Shown in pieces: positions 17,575-27,084 of a DNA stretch of 64,000 bases. A program made the position numbers and the translations under genes. The stretch spans positions 248,001 through 312,000 of the forward strand of contig NZ_JBMOVV010000001.1 of the NCBI RefSeq assembly GCF_049472135.1. The letters are read 5' to 3'. Below the pieces are notes generated by a model. That model ran no database searches and was not told the origin of the DNA. It saw only the letters and a program-made list of their open reading frames with translations. The first letter of the stretch is position 1, and each line of letters starts with the position of its first letter. This DNA is from Arcobacter_B sp049472135. GTDB lineage: Bacteria; Campylobacterota; Campylobacteria; Campylobacterales; Arcobacteraceae.

Positions 17575-17601
17575 TTTTATTTTTTTCAAATTTTTATTAG
17601 T

Positions 17602-17607
17602 TATAAT
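17602..17607 (+). promoter_or_regulatory. -10 box before the REC-REC-PAS-GGDEF gene
   Basis: TATAAT sits at the centre of a small inverted repeat (TTAGTTA-TAA-TAACTAA, 17597-17613). It lies about 27 nt upstream of the TTG start, with AGGGA at 17623-17627 as ribosome site. The dyad could be a weak operator or the end of the ferrochelatase transcript. The assignment rests on sequence match only. Confidence 0.4.
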
Positions 17608-17633
17608 AACTAAAACTAACCTAGGGAATAACT

Positions 17634-19256
17634 TTGAAGAAAATATTAATAGTAGATAACTCTAATTTAATTGTTAATGTATTAGAGGAACTTTTTTTAG
17701 TTAAAAATAACTTTGAGATTTACAAGGCTAAGAGTCTAGCTGAAGTTGAAGACCTAATCTTTTCAAACAGCTTTTTTTTGGCTATCTCAAATTTAGTTTT
17801 ACCAGATGCTTTAAATGGTGAACTTTTAGAAACTTTTAAAAATGCAAATATACCTACTATAGTATTAAGCTCAAAAATTGATGATAACTTTATGAATAAG
17901 ATTGATAATCTAAATATTATTGATTATGTATCAAAAGATTCTATTCACGGATTAGAAAGTGTTCATGAGCTTGTGGAATTACTTTTATATATTAAAGATA
18001 CCCAAGTTTTAGTTGTTGAAGATTCTCAAGTCGTAGCTACTCAAATTAAATCCCTATTACAAACACTTTTTTTAAATGTTAAGACAGTTTCAAATGGTAA
18101 TGAAGCACTAAACTGTTTAAATGAAAACAAAGATATAAAAATGGTTATTACTGATTATAGTATGCCCCAAATGAATGGTTTGGAACTTACAAAAGCTATT
18201 AGAAAGCAAAAAGATACAGGTTCTTTACCAATTATTATAATTAGTTCTGATTCTAATCCTCAGCAAAAAATAAAACTTTTTAAAAATGGCGCAAATGATT
18301 ATTTAACAAAACCTATTTTAGAAGAAGAGATAAAAGCGAAGGTTTTAGATACCTTCTCAAAAATTAAAAAAATTGAAGATATACAAAGTTTTAACAAGAT
18401 TTTTGATGAAAATATAATTAGTTCTTCTACTGATATAAAAGGAACTATTCAAAGTGTTTCTGAAGCATTTTGTAGAGTATCTGGTTATAAAAAAGAGGAA
18501 CTAATAGGAAAAAGTCATAATATAGTAAGGCATCCAGATATGCCAAAATCTATATACAAAGAGTTGTGGGATACTATTTCTCAAGGTAAGACTTGGAAAG
18601 GTGAGATTAAAAATCTTCGAAAAGATGGTGGTTATTATTGGGTAAAAGCCGTAATTGAGCCAAAGTTTAATAAAAGTGGTGAAATTATCGGATATTTTGC
18701 CATAAGAGAAGATATTACTGATAAGAAAAGAATTTATGAGCTTTCTATTACTGATGGTTTAACATCTTTATACAATAGAAGACACTTTAATGATACGGCA
18801 CATAATTTTGTATTACAAAGTGTTAGAAATAATAAAGTTTTTGCATTTGTTTTATTGGATATTGATAATTTCAAAAAATATAATGATACTTATGGTCATC
18901 AAGATGGAGATGATGTTTTAATAGAAGTTGCAAATAGCTTAAAAAATAGTTTTAAAAGAGATGAAGATCAAGTGTTTAGGCTAGGAGGGGAAGAGTTTGG
19001 TATTTTAATAAGTTCTAAAACAAAATTAGCAGCTATGGATCTAGTTGAAGATGCAAGAGTAAATATAGAAAAACTTGCAATTAAACATGAAAAAAATCCA
19101 CCTTTAAATATAGTAACAGCTTCATTTGGTGTGGTGATTATTTCTGTAGATGAAAAAAACGATATTAAGATTGATGATATTTATAAAAAAGCAGATGATA
19201 TGCTTTATAAGGCTAAAGAGGCTGGAAGAAATACTATTAAGTATTTAGAGAATTAG
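17634..19256 (+). CDS. REC-REC-PAS-GGDEF diguanylate cyclase
   Basis: 540 residues, TTG start. REC1 (about 1-115) has Asn where the phospho-acceptor Asp is expected (ISNLVLP), so it is probably not phosphorylated. REC2 (about 120-245) is complete: VVEDS, VITDYSMP, TKP. A PAS domain (about 260-370) with the Aer-type HNIVRHPDMP motif follows, then GGDEF with an intact RLGGEEF A-site and the DIDNFKKYND metal region. Expected reaction: two GTP to c-di-GMP, gated by phosphorylation of REC2 and perhaps flavin redox in PAS. The gene stands alone on this strand and overlaps the convergent kinase by 4 nt. Confidence 0.88.
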   Translation: MKKILIVDNSNLIVNVLEELFLVKNNFEIYKAKSLAEVEDLIFSNSFFLAISNLVLPDALNGELLETFKNANIPTIVLSSKIDDNFMNKIDNLNIIDYVSKDSIHGLESVHELVELLLYIKDTQVLVVEDSQVVATQIKSLLQTLFLNVKTVSNGNEALNCLNENKDIKMVITDYSMPQMNGLELTKAIRKQKDTGSLPIIIISSDSNPQQKIKLFKNGANDYLTKPILEEEIKAKVLDTFSKIKKIEDIQSFNKIFDENIISSSTDIKGTIQSVSEAFCRVSGYKKEELIGKSHNIVRHPDMPKSIYKELWDTISQGKTWKGEIKNLRKDGGYYWVKAVIEPKFNKSGEIIGYFAIREDITDKKRIYELSITDGLTSLYNRRHFNDTAHNFVLQSVRNNKVFAFVLLDIDNFKKYNDTYGHQDGDDVLIEVANSLKNSFKRDEDQVFRLGGEEFGILISSKTKLAAMDLVEDARVNIEKLAIKHEKNPPLNIVTASFGVVIISVDEKNDIKIDDIYKKADDMLYKAKEAGRNTIKYLEN

Positions 19257-19274
19257 TCATTCTCTTTGATACTT
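19239..19274. terminator. Imperfect hairpin at the convergent ends of two signalling genes
   Basis: AAGTAT...GAGAAT (19239-19253) pairs with ATTCTC...ATACTT (19259-19274) around a short loop, with a small internal mismatch. It spans the 4-nt overlap of the two stop codons, so it can serve both transcripts. Terminator function is inferred from position. Confidence 0.4.
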
Positions 19275-21211
19275 AAAGGTAAAAGGATTTCAAAACAAGC
19301 ACTTTTATAAGGAGTATTTTCATGCTCTATGATATTATTGTAAGCCTTGATTTCTCCATTCATACTATTTTGAATTATTTGTTTACTCATATATAAACCA
19401 ATACCAGAACCACCTTCTTCTTTTTTTGTACTAAAGTGATTATCAAAGATTTTATTTAGATTTTCTTCAATGATTCCACCACCATTATCTTCTATTTTTA
19501 TTTGAAGTTTATCATCAATCTTTTTTGCACTTACATATAAAAGTTTAGTATCGCTATTTTCAAGTTTATCTAACTGTTCTTTAGCGTTTTTGATGATATT
19601 AATAAGTACTTGTAAAAGTTCATTTTCATAAGAGTAAAGTTCTACTTCATCTATATTTTTTATAATTTGAATATTATTATTTTTAAATTGAGAACTGATT
19701 AATTTAAATGTTTTATCAAAAGAGTGCTCTATTTTAAAGTAAGTAATATTTTTATTTGGATTAAAAAAGTTTCTAAAGTCATCAATTGTATCACTTAGGT
19801 TTTTTACAGAATTATCTATATTTTCAATTGCTTCATCTAGCTGCTCAACAGAGAAATTATTAAACTCTTTATTTAGTTTTAGCATCCCATTTGATGTACT
19901 TATTAAACTTAAAGGTTGTTTCCATTGATGAGCAATATTTCCAATCATTTCACCCATAGTAGCCATTTTTGATTGTTGAATTAAAAGGTTTTCTTTTTCA
20001 ATTAGTTTGCTTGTTTGTTCTCTTATATCTTGTTCGTAGTTTTCAAACATTTTAGATATTTTTTTACTAATATAAAATGACAGCAGAATAAAAATAAAAG
20101 TTAATAATAAACTAAACACAATAATCTGTTTTATAGCATTATTGTTTGAGTCTAGAAGATCTTTTTTAATTTGAGCAGTATTCTTTTCTAATTCATCAAG
20201 ATAAAAACCTGTTCCTATAATCCAATCCCATTCTTCAAACTTTTTTACAAATGATATTTTATTACTATTTTGCATATTATTTGTAGATGGATTTATTGTT
20301 GCTTTATATTCATAAAAGCCTTCGCTTTTTTCATTTGCAAGACTTAAAATATTTTTTACAAAATACTCACCTTCTTCATTCTTTTCATTTATTCTATTTT
20401 TTCCAACATACTCTTTGTTATAGTGTGCTAAACTCGTACCATTTTTATCAAAAAGAAAAATATAAGAGTTGTTTTCATATCTTATTTTTTGTATAAAATC
20501 TATAAGTTCTTTTTGTAGTTCTTTTTCAAACTCATCAATATATTCACCTGTTCCAATTGCAATATTAAAAGGTTCAAAATACTTATAAAAACTTATTTTT
20601 TGATATGCTTTTTCATCATCTTTATTTTTATACCAAAGATAAGAGTCAAAAGCTTCTGTTTTATTTTTGATTGTATCAATAATTTTTCTAACAAACTTAT
20701 AACCCTGAGGATCTTCAAAATTATAAAAGTTTTTACCTTCTAATTCTTTATTTAAAGGTTGAAGTCTTTTTACACCATTTATATCATCAATAAAGATATA
20801 TCCTCTTCCATTATTATAAATAATCCCTTCAAGGGCATATTTGATTGTATTGAAAATATGTTCTTTAGTATGCTTGTGTCCATCTTTTAAATCAATCAGT
20901 TCATTTTTATAAATATTTGTAGCAATTTGATGAGCTTCATAAACTCTGTTTTTAATTCTTTGTTTTAAAAGTTCTTCTGAATTTTGTTTTTTATCTTTTA
21001 TATAATCATAAACTCTTTGTACTTCTTCTTGAACTCTATTTTTATTTCGTTCTAAATAGTTTCTTTCAGCTTTTTTTATTTCTTGTTTAAAAAAATTGTT
21101 TTTTTCTGTGATTACAATAGTTGTTATAATTATTGATAAAGTAAGTACAAAAAATAAAGGTCCATATTTTATGATCTTTAAAATACTATCTTTTTTTCTA
21201 AATTCAGACAT
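19253..21211 (-). CDS. Sensor histidine kinase with tandem Cache domains
   Basis: 652 residues. Membrane segment at about 16-34; a long periplasmic region at about 35-365 has two Cache repeats (GRGYIFIDD...IAIGTGEYIDEFE and NSYIFLFDKNG...DWIIGTGFYLDELE); second membrane segment at about 367-390. The kinase core has the H box EMIGNIAHQWKQPL, the N box INIIKNAKEQL and the G box GSGIGLYMSKQI. Cache pairs of this type bind small ligands such as organic acids. No regulator gene is adjacent on the same strand; its partner could be the REC proteins nearby (17634 or 21419), but this cannot be told from sequence. Confidence 0.88.
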   Translation of the reverse strand: MSEFRKKDSILKIIKYGPLFFVLTLSIIITTIVITEKNNFFKQEIKKAERNYLERNKNRVQEEVQRVYDYIKDKKQNSEELLKQRIKNRVYEAHQIATNIYKNELIDLKDGHKHTKEHIFNTIKYALEGIIYNNGRGYIFIDDINGVKRLQPLNKELEGKNFYNFEDPQGYKFVRKIIDTIKNKTEAFDSYLWYKNKDDEKAYQKISFYKYFEPFNIAIGTGEYIDEFEKELQKELIDFIQKIRYENNSYIFLFDKNGTSLAHYNKEYVGKNRINEKNEEGEYFVKNILSLANEKSEGFYEYKATINPSTNNMQNSNKISFVKKFEEWDWIIGTGFYLDELEKNTAQIKKDLLDSNNNAIKQIIVFSLLLTFIFILLSFYISKKISKMFENYEQDIREQTSKLIEKENLLIQQSKMATMGEMIGNIAHQWKQPLSLISTSNGMLKLNKEFNNFSVEQLDEAIENIDNSVKNLSDTIDDFRNFFNPNKNITYFKIEHSFDKTFKLISSQFKNNNIQIIKNIDEVELYSYENELLQVLINIIKNAKEQLDKLENSDTKLLYVSAKKIDDKLQIKIEDNGGGIIEENLNKIFDNHFSTKKEEGGSGIGLYMSKQIIQNSMNGEIKAYNNIIEHENTPYKSACFEILLPLSIKEND

Positions 21212-21373
21212 TAGTAGGTTTTCCTTGGCAATAAAAAATAATTATAACGCATAAATGCTTTGAAATTAGATTATTATATTTAAAAATAGCTATTTAAATG
21301 TTAAGAATTTTCACAATAAAAACTATATATTCTTATAATAAAATAATTTTTGACCTAACAATGAAAAAACTGA

Positions 21374-21379
21374 TATAAT
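21374..21379 (+). promoter_or_regulatory. Extended -10 promoter for the REC-GGDEF-EAL/kinase operon
   Basis: TGATATAAT gives the extended -10 form (TG, one base, TATAAT), about 40 nt upstream of ATG 21419, with AAAAGG as ribosome site. No clear -35 is visible. It would drive the regulator and the overlapping kinase gene together. Confidence 0.45.
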
Positions 21380-21418
21380 AAAATTATAGGCTAATAAATA
21401 AATTTAAAAGGTATTAAG

Positions 21419-23410
21419 ATGATAGATTCAAATTTAGACACAATAAGTTTATTATATGTTGAAGATGATGAAATTACGAGGGATACGATAACAAGACTTC
21501 TGAAACTATCAACTCCAAATGTATATACCGCAAGCAATGGAAATGAGGCTTTATCTTTATTAAAACAAAACGAAATAGATATTATAATCACAGATATTAG
21601 AATGCCTGAAATGAATGGTTTAGAGTTTTCTAAAGTATTAAAAGATAACAATATTGAAATACCAATTATTATCACTTCTGCATACACACAAACTGATTAT
21701 CTACAAGAGGCAATTGAATTACATATAGAGTCTTTTTTAGAAAAACCAATAAACTTTAAAGATTTACAATTTAAGATTATAAAAATAGCAGAGAAAATAC
21801 AATCATTTAAAGAATTAGAAAAAAAGAAAATAGAGTTAGAACAGTATAAAAAAGCAATTGATGTAACAAATTTAGTTTTTTCTATTGATTTACAAGGGAA
21901 TGTTGTAGAAATATCTAATAAATTATCAGAGTATCTTACATCACATTTAGAAAGCTTTGATTTTAAAAATATAAAAGATATTTTACCTCTTAGAAATATT
22001 GAAACTTTAATAAAAAAAGTAACCTCTTATAATATATATAATAAAAATTTAGTTCTAAATATTTTTGATAAGTCATATACAGTAAATTTAACAGCCTTTG
22101 CTTCAGAATTTGAGAATGAAAGAGTTAAAAGAATAAAGATTTTATTAAAGGATTTAAGTCCAATATTAAAAGAAAAAGATGAAATTATCAAAAATTTATC
22201 AATTGATACTGTTACTCAACTTAAGAATAAATATTCATTATTTAAAACTTTAAATGAATTACAAAATGAGAAATTAGCTTTAATGGTTATCGATATTGAT
22301 GATTATATGAAGTATATCAAAATGTACGGATATGATGTTGCTGATAATATTTTAAAGCAAGTTGCTCTAAAAATAGATAGTTATAGTAAGTATAAAACTT
22401 TTAAACTTGATTCAGATAAGTTTGCTATTTTGATAAATGATACAAATGAACTTAATAGAGAAGAATTAAAGGTTTTTATAAAAGAGTTGGTTAGTTCTTT
22501 GGATAATTATAGTTTTGAAGTTTCAAAACATTTATATTTAGATTTAAGTTTTACTATTGGAGTTAGTATTGAATCAAAAGAAGATTTACTTGTAGAAGCA
22601 CTTATTGCAAAAGATATAGCAATAAGTAAAAAACTTTCATTTATATTTTTTGATGAAGTTAAAGATATTAGGGATAATTTTTATAAAAATCTTGTTATTC
22701 AAAGAAAGATTAAAAATGCATTTGCTTCGGATAATATCATTCCATATTTTCAACCAATAGTTGACAAAAACAAGGAACTTGTAAAATATGAGTGTTTGGC
22801 AAGAGTCTATGATAAAGAAGATGATAAGATATTAGTACCTTATGAGTTTTTAGAAAATATTCAAAACTCAAAGCATTATACAAAATTTACTAAACGAATT
22901 ATAAAAAAATCTTTTGAAAGTGCAAAAATCTTAGATAAAGCAATTTCTATTAATCTTTCTTTTGAAGATATCATAAACCCTGAGATTGTTCAGTTTATTG
23001 AAAATATTATGAAAGAATACTCAATAAATCTTACAATAGAACTATTGGAGAGTGAAGGTTTAAAAGATATTGAAAAAACTATAGAGTTTTGTAATTTGAT
23101 GAAAAGTTTTGGAGCAAAAATTGCAATAGATGATTTTGGTTCTGGATATTCAAACTTTGAATACTTTTTTATTTTACCTATTGATATTGTAAAACTTGAT
23201 GGAAGTTTAGTTAAGAAAATCTCTGAATATAGGGGTTATGTTCTTTTAGAGTCAATCATAAAGTTTTGTAAAAAATCAGAAATACAGATTATTGCAGAGT
23301 TTGTTGAAAATGAAAAAATATTTAATTTATTGATTGATTTAGGTGTAGATTTATTTCAAGGTTATTACTTTGAAAAAGCACTTCCTTTAGAAGAGATTGT
23401 AAATGAGTAA
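21419..23410 (+). CDS. REC-GGDEF-EAL response regulator, probable c-di-GMP phosphodiesterase
   Basis: 663 residues. REC at 1-120 is intact: YVEDDE, IITDIRMP, LEKPINF. A PAS-like linker (about 135-245) leads to a GGDEF domain whose signature is replaced by LDSDKFAIL, so no cyclase activity is expected. The EAL domain keeps ECL (for EAL), SINLSF, IELLESEG, DDFGSGYSN, VKLDGS, AEFVEN and QGYYF, enough for phosphodiesterase chemistry. The following histidine kinase gene overlaps it by 8 nt and is the likely phosphodonor. The organisation equals that of the PAS-GGDEF-EAL protein at 2441, suggesting related paralogues with different inputs. Confidence 0.87.
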   Translation: MIDSNLDTISLLYVEDDEITRDTITRLLKLSTPNVYTASNGNEALSLLKQNEIDIIITDIRMPEMNGLEFSKVLKDNNIEIPIIITSAYTQTDYLQEAIELHIESFLEKPINFKDLQFKIIKIAEKIQSFKELEKKKIELEQYKKAIDVTNLVFSIDLQGNVVEISNKLSEYLTSHLESFDFKNIKDILPLRNIETLIKKVTSYNIYNKNLVLNIFDKSYTVNLTAFASEFENERVKRIKILLKDLSPILKEKDEIIKNLSIDTVTQLKNKYSLFKTLNELQNEKLALMVIDIDDYMKYIKMYGYDVADNILKQVALKIDSYSKYKTFKLDSDKFAILINDTNELNREELKVFIKELVSSLDNYSFEVSKHLYLDLSFTIGVSIESKEDLLVEALIAKDIAISKKLSFIFFDEVKDIRDNFYKNLVIQRKIKNAFASDNIIPYFQPIVDKNKELVKYECLARVYDKEDDKILVPYEFLENIQNSKHYTKFTKRIIKKSFESAKILDKAISINLSFEDIINPEIVQFIENIMKEYSINLTIELLESEGLKDIEKTIEFCNLMKSFGAKIAIDDFGSGYSNFEYFFILPIDIVKLDGSLVKKISEYRGYVLLESIIKFCKKSEIQIIAEFVENEKIFNLLIDLGVDLFQGYYFEKALPLEEIVNE

Positions 23411-25082
23411 AAGAATTGATTATTTAAAGAGATTTGTATATCTTTTTATTTTAATAGGTACGACTTTATCTATTTTGATTTTGGCTGTTACTTTTTTTGA
23501 ATTAGATAAATATAATAAGAAAGAAAACTTACAAAATGCAAAAACTGAGATTAATGCAAAAATAAAACTTTTTGAGCAACAATATCAACAGTATAAAGGC
23601 TTTTTAAATTCCCTTGAGAGTAATTTAATTTTTACTAATTATCTTGAAAACTCAAATAGAGTAAATAAAAATAATCTTATCTCACTTTTTAATATTTTAA
23701 TGCTACATGAAAATAGTGCAACTCAATTAAGATATATTGATTTAAGTGGAAATGAGATTATAAGGCTTGAAAGAAGAATTAAAAATGACATAATAAGTGT
23801 TATTGATGAAAATAGCTTACAAAATAAAGCGCACAGAAGTTACTTTAAAGAAACAATCAATCTAAATCCAAATCAGTTATATATGTCAAAAATAGATTTA
23901 AATATAGAGCGTAATGAAATTGAAATACCTTATAAACCTGTATGGAGATTTGCAGTCCCTGTTTATTTAGAAAATGAAAAAAAAGGAATTTTGATTGTAA
24001 ATTTCTTTATGGAAGAGTTTTTAAAAAAGCTACTTGAATCTTCACTATTTTATGTAAATATATTTGATCAAGATAATCATTTACTATTAAGTAGTTTTCA
24101 TGAACAAAGTTGGACAAGATATTTAAATAAAGATAAATTGGATAATACAAATGAAATTGTTATTCAAAAAGAGTTGTTTAACAATATTGGGAAAGAAAAG
24201 ATATTTATCTCTTTTAGTTTTAAAGAGGATGTAACAGACTTTTTCAAATATTTAAATAGTGAACTTTTCTTTCTATTGTTTCTTATAATTGTAATTGCAT
24301 TTATATTAGGGAAATGGCTTTCAAATATTCCTAAAAAGTTGTTTGATGAGATTGAATTACAGCAAAAACTGTTGATACAACAGTCAAAACATTCTGCTAT
24401 GGGTGAGATGATTTCTATGTTGGCTCATCAATGGAGGCAGCCTTTAAATGTTATTAGTTCTTTAATCCAAGAAATAGAAATAAAAAAAGAGATGAATATT
24501 TTAAGTGATAAAGAGTTACTTGCAAATGCTGATGAAATAAAAGCAACATTAAGACATATGTCCTTAACAATAAATGATTTTAGAGACTTTTTTAAACCAA
24601 ATAAAACAAAAACTATCTTTGATATAGGTATTGCCATAAAAGAAGCAATAGGTTTAATAAAACCAAGACTTTCTAAAAACTCTATTTCATGTGAAGTAAA
24701 TCTTGACAATATAAAAAATAAAACCGATATAGAAGTAAAAAATCTAGAGAATGAGTTTAAAAATGTAGTTGTAAATATTTTAAATAACTCAATTGATGCT
24801 TTTGATTCAAAAGATATTGAAAAGAAGTTAATAGAAGTTGATATTTTTTATAATAGAAAAACAAAAGAGATAAAAATAGAGTTTATTGATAATGCGGGTG
24901 GTATAGATAGTAAAATATTAGAGTCTTTGTTTAAACCTTATATAACAACTAAAGAGAATCTTAATGGTTCAGGATTAGGTTTATATATGTCAAAAATTAT
25001 AATAGAGCAAAATATGCACGGGGTTATAAAAGCTTCAAATAGAGGAAATAAAGCAGTTTTTACAATAGTTCTGAAAAAATAG
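23403..25082 (+). CDS. Sensor histidine kinase with large periplasmic sensor
   Basis: 559 residues. Membrane segment at about 11-30, a Cache-like periplasmic part (about 31-285, with VPVYLENEKKGILIVNF), a second membrane segment at about 286-304, then a kinase core: SAMGEMISMLAHQWRQPLN, the N box NILNNSIDAF and the G box GSGLGLYMSKII. It overlaps the REC-GGDEF-EAL gene by 8 nt, so the pair forms a two-component system with a c-di-GMP hydrolysing output. The gene order (regulator first) is the reverse of the LytS/LytTR pair at 14425. A strong terminator follows at 25091. Confidence 0.88.
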   Translation: MSKRIDYLKRFVYLFILIGTTLSILILAVTFFELDKYNKKENLQNAKTEINAKIKLFEQQYQQYKGFLNSLESNLIFTNYLENSNRVNKNNLISLFNILMLHENSATQLRYIDLSGNEIIRLERRIKNDIISVIDENSLQNKAHRSYFKETINLNPNQLYMSKIDLNIERNEIEIPYKPVWRFAVPVYLENEKKGILIVNFFMEEFLKKLLESSLFYVNIFDQDNHLLLSSFHEQSWTRYLNKDKLDNTNEIVIQKELFNNIGKEKIFISFSFKEDVTDFFKYLNSELFFLLFLIIVIAFILGKWLSNIPKKLFDEIELQQKLLIQQSKHSAMGEMISMLAHQWRQPLNVISSLIQEIEIKKEMNILSDKELLANADEIKATLRHMSLTINDFRDFFKPNKTKTIFDIGIAIKEAIGLIKPRLSKNSISCEVNLDNIKNKTDIEVKNLENEFKNVVVNILNNSIDAFDSKDIEKKLIEVDIFYNRKTKEIKIEFIDNAGGIDSKILESLFKPYITTKENLNGSGLGLYMSKIIIEQNMHGVIKASNRGNKAVFTIVLKK

Positions 25083-25090
25083 GACATTAA

Positions 25091-25119
25091 AAAAGGACTT
25101 GTAAAAAACAAGTCCTTTT
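25091..25119. terminator. Strong hairpin terminator between the kinase and HU genes
   Basis: A perfect 12-bp stem AAAAGGACTTGT (25091-25102) and ACAAGTCCTTTT (25108-25119) with a five-base loop. On the minus strand it is followed by a run of T, so it best fits termination of the HU gene, which ends 24 nt away; on the plus strand it can also end the kinase transcript. Confidence 0.75.
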
Positions 25120-25142
25120 CCAAGGTGTTATCAAGTGATAGA

Positions 25143-25418
25143 TTACTTAGCTACAGCTTCTTTTAAAGCTTTTCCTACTTTGAATTTTGCAACAGTAGTA
25201 GCTGGTACTTTAACAGTTTTGTCAGTACCTGGAACTTTAGCAGTTCTCTCTGCTCTATCAGCAGTTGTAAATGTACCAAACCCAATGAAACTTACAGATT
25301 CTTTTTTCACTAAAGTTTCAGTAATTGTATCTAATACAGCGTCAACTGCACCTTTTGCATCTTTTTTAGATAAACCAGCTTTTGCTGCTACTGCATCAAT
25401 AAATTCTGCTTTGTTCAT
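25143..25418 (-). CDS. hup: HU-family nucleoid DNA-binding protein
   Basis: 91 residues, normal HU length. MNKAEFIDAVA starts the helical dimerisation part, FIGFGTF leads into the beta arms, and VPATTVAKFKVGKALK is the conserved C-terminus. It binds and bends DNA as a homo- or heterodimer. The start has a good site (AAGGAG). Single gene with its own terminator downstream. More G and C at third positions than neighbouring genes hints at high expression, which fits HU; this was judged by eye. Confidence 0.95.
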   Translation of the reverse strand: MNKAEFIDAVAAKAGLSKKDAKGAVDAVLDTITETLVKKESVSFIGFGTFTTADRAERTAKVPGTDKTVKVPATTVAKFKVGKALKEAVAK

Positions 25419-25541
25419 AGAAGAACTCCTTGTTTTTTTATTTAAATTAAGTAAACTTTATAGTATTTAAGCTTTAGAATAGCTAAAATTAGGGGCTTTA
25501 GGGATAAAAATAATCAAAATATAAAGCTATTTTATGATTTT

Positions 25542-26120
25542 TTAGTCAAAAGATGTTTTAATACTTAAAAGACGACAAGAATTTTCTAGTATGGCAATCT
25601 TTTTTACAAGTTCATTAATGTCTCTATCGTAGGCGTAAGTACCTATTCCTTTTATTACCATAAGGTTATGATTACTCTCTTTTAGATACTTAGTTATTTC
25701 TAATGCATTTCTATCATACCATGTATCAAAATCTCCTGGATTATAAATTGGTATTTCTCCAAATTCTGTTTTTCCAAAAAAGTCATCAAAGATAATCGTA
25801 TCATGTTCAAAAGTATAGGCAGTTGTATAAATTGGCATTCCAAAAGCTATATATTTTGCTTCATGAATATTTGAATAAATAGAAGCATGTATATGAGACT
25901 CAATACTTGCGATATTCCATCTATAATCAGGCTTATTTAAATTTAGTTCACAAAAAGACTTATCATTCATTTCATCAAAAATAGCATCTGAAGTGTTGAT
26001 TAGAAAGTTTTCTTGGTCAAGTTTTGCTGAGATTGCTCCATGATAAATACCAAAGAAGTTTTTTCTAAACATTGTAAGAGATAGATTCTTCAGTAACTTA
26101 ACAGTATTTTTATCAATCAT
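25542..26120 (-). CDS. Class II aldolase/adducin-fold protein lacking the usual zinc ligands
   Basis: 192 residues with the fold pattern of the family: FGIYHGAISAK (N-terminal strand), INTSDAIFDEM, IESHIHASIYSNIHEAKY (matching the Glu-helix block ExxxHxxIY), and a C-terminal VIKGIGTYAYDRDINEL helix pair. In active aldolases the following HxHS and later NHG segments give the zinc His. Here those positions read FGMPIY and KGIGTY, so the metal site is apparently gone. It may be a binding or structural member, as adducin is, or have moved its active site. It stands alone and upstream-divergent to rsmH. Confidence 0.75.
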   Translation of the reverse strand: MIDKNTVKLLKNLSLTMFRKNFFGIYHGAISAKLDQENFLINTSDAIFDEMNDKSFCELNLNKPDYRWNIASIESHIHASIYSNIHEAKYIAFGMPIYTTAYTFEHDTIIFDDFFGKTEFGEIPIYNPGDFDTWYDRNALEITKYLKESNHNLMVIKGIGTYAYDRDINELVKKIAILENSCRLLSIKTSFD

Positions 26121-26181
26121 TTTAAAAAGCCTTAAATATATTTTTGGATATTATATATTAATTTTAATAAGGACTGTTTTA

Positions 26182-27084
26182 ATGCATATTCCACATATTC
26201 CTGTTTTATATAAGGAAACTTTACAAGCTTTCGAAGATATAAAAGAGGGTTTTATAATAGATTGTACCACTGGATTTGGTGGACATAGTTTTGGTTTATT
26301 ATCACAAAATGATAGTGTAAATTTAATTTGTAATGACCAAGATGATGAAGCTTTAAATTTTAGTAAAAATAGACTAGAAGAGTTTAGTTCAAGAGTAACT
26401 TTTAATAAAGGTAACTTTGAACATGTATTTGAAAAATTCAAAGATTATGATATTAGAGGTATTTTAGCTGATATTGGTGTATCATCACTACAACTTGATA
26501 AACTTGATAGAGGTTTTGGTTTTGAGAGTGAAACTTTAGATATGAGAATGAATCAAGAACAAGCATTAGATGCTTCAACTGTTGTAAATACATATTCTCA
26601 AAGTGAACTTGAAAGAGTATTTAAAGAGTATGGAGAAGTTCGAGAGTATAAAAAAGTTGCTTCATTAATAGTAAATAATAGACCATTTTCAACTTCAAAA
26701 GAGCTAGCAGAGTTTTTATCAAAAAAAATGCACAAAGGAAAAATTCATCCAGCAACACTACCTTTTCAAGGAATTAGAATAGAAGTAAATGATGAATTGG
26801 GAGTTTTAACTAGACTTTTTGATTCAATAGAGGCTTCAAAACCAAAAAATTGTACAGTTGCTATTATCTCTTTTCACTCACTTGAAGATAGAATTGTAAA
26901 AAACTATTTTAAAAAGTGGAGTAAATCTTGTATTTGTCCTTCAGATGCTTTTAGATGTACTTGTGGAAATGACCATGCTTTAGGAAAAGTAGTTACAAGA
27001 AAACCAATAATACCTACTAAAGAAGAGATAAAACAAAACCCAAGAAGTAGAAGTTCAAAGTTAAGGATTTTTAAATTTGATTAA
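26182..27084 (+). CDS. rsmH: 16S rRNA (cytosine1402-N4)-methyltransferase
   Basis: 300 residues, normal for RsmH (MraW). Start MHIPHIPVL is the classic N-terminus (HxPVL). SAM site TTGFGGHS, the family motif ADIGVSSLQLD, RGFGFE with LDMRMNQ, and C-terminal SFHSLEDRIVK with a Cys-rich CICPxxxxCTC insertion. It methylates N4 of C1402 in the decoding centre. The gene overlaps the next small gene by 8 nt; in many bacteria ftsL follows rsmH in the division cluster, and that order is kept here although the rest of the cluster is missing. Confidence 0.95.
   Translation: MHIPHIPVLYKETLQAFEDIKEGFIIDCTTGFGGHSFGLLSQNDSVNLICNDQDDEALNFSKNRLEEFSSRVTFNKGNFEHVFEKFKDYDIRGILADIGVSSLQLDKLDRGFGFESETLDMRMNQEQALDASTVVNTYSQSELERVFKEYGEVREYKKVASLIVNNRPFSTSKELAEFLSKKMHKGKIHPATLPFQGIRIEVNDELGVLTRLFDSIEASKPKNCTVAIISFHSLEDRIVKNYFKKWSKSCICPSDAFRCTCGNDHALGKVVTRKPIIPTKEEIKQNPRSRSSKLRIFKFD

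Noticed and set aside
25135..25470. Plus-strand frame over the HU gene
   Set aside because: The minus strand encodes a clear HU protein with its own ribosome site and terminator; the other frame is its complement.
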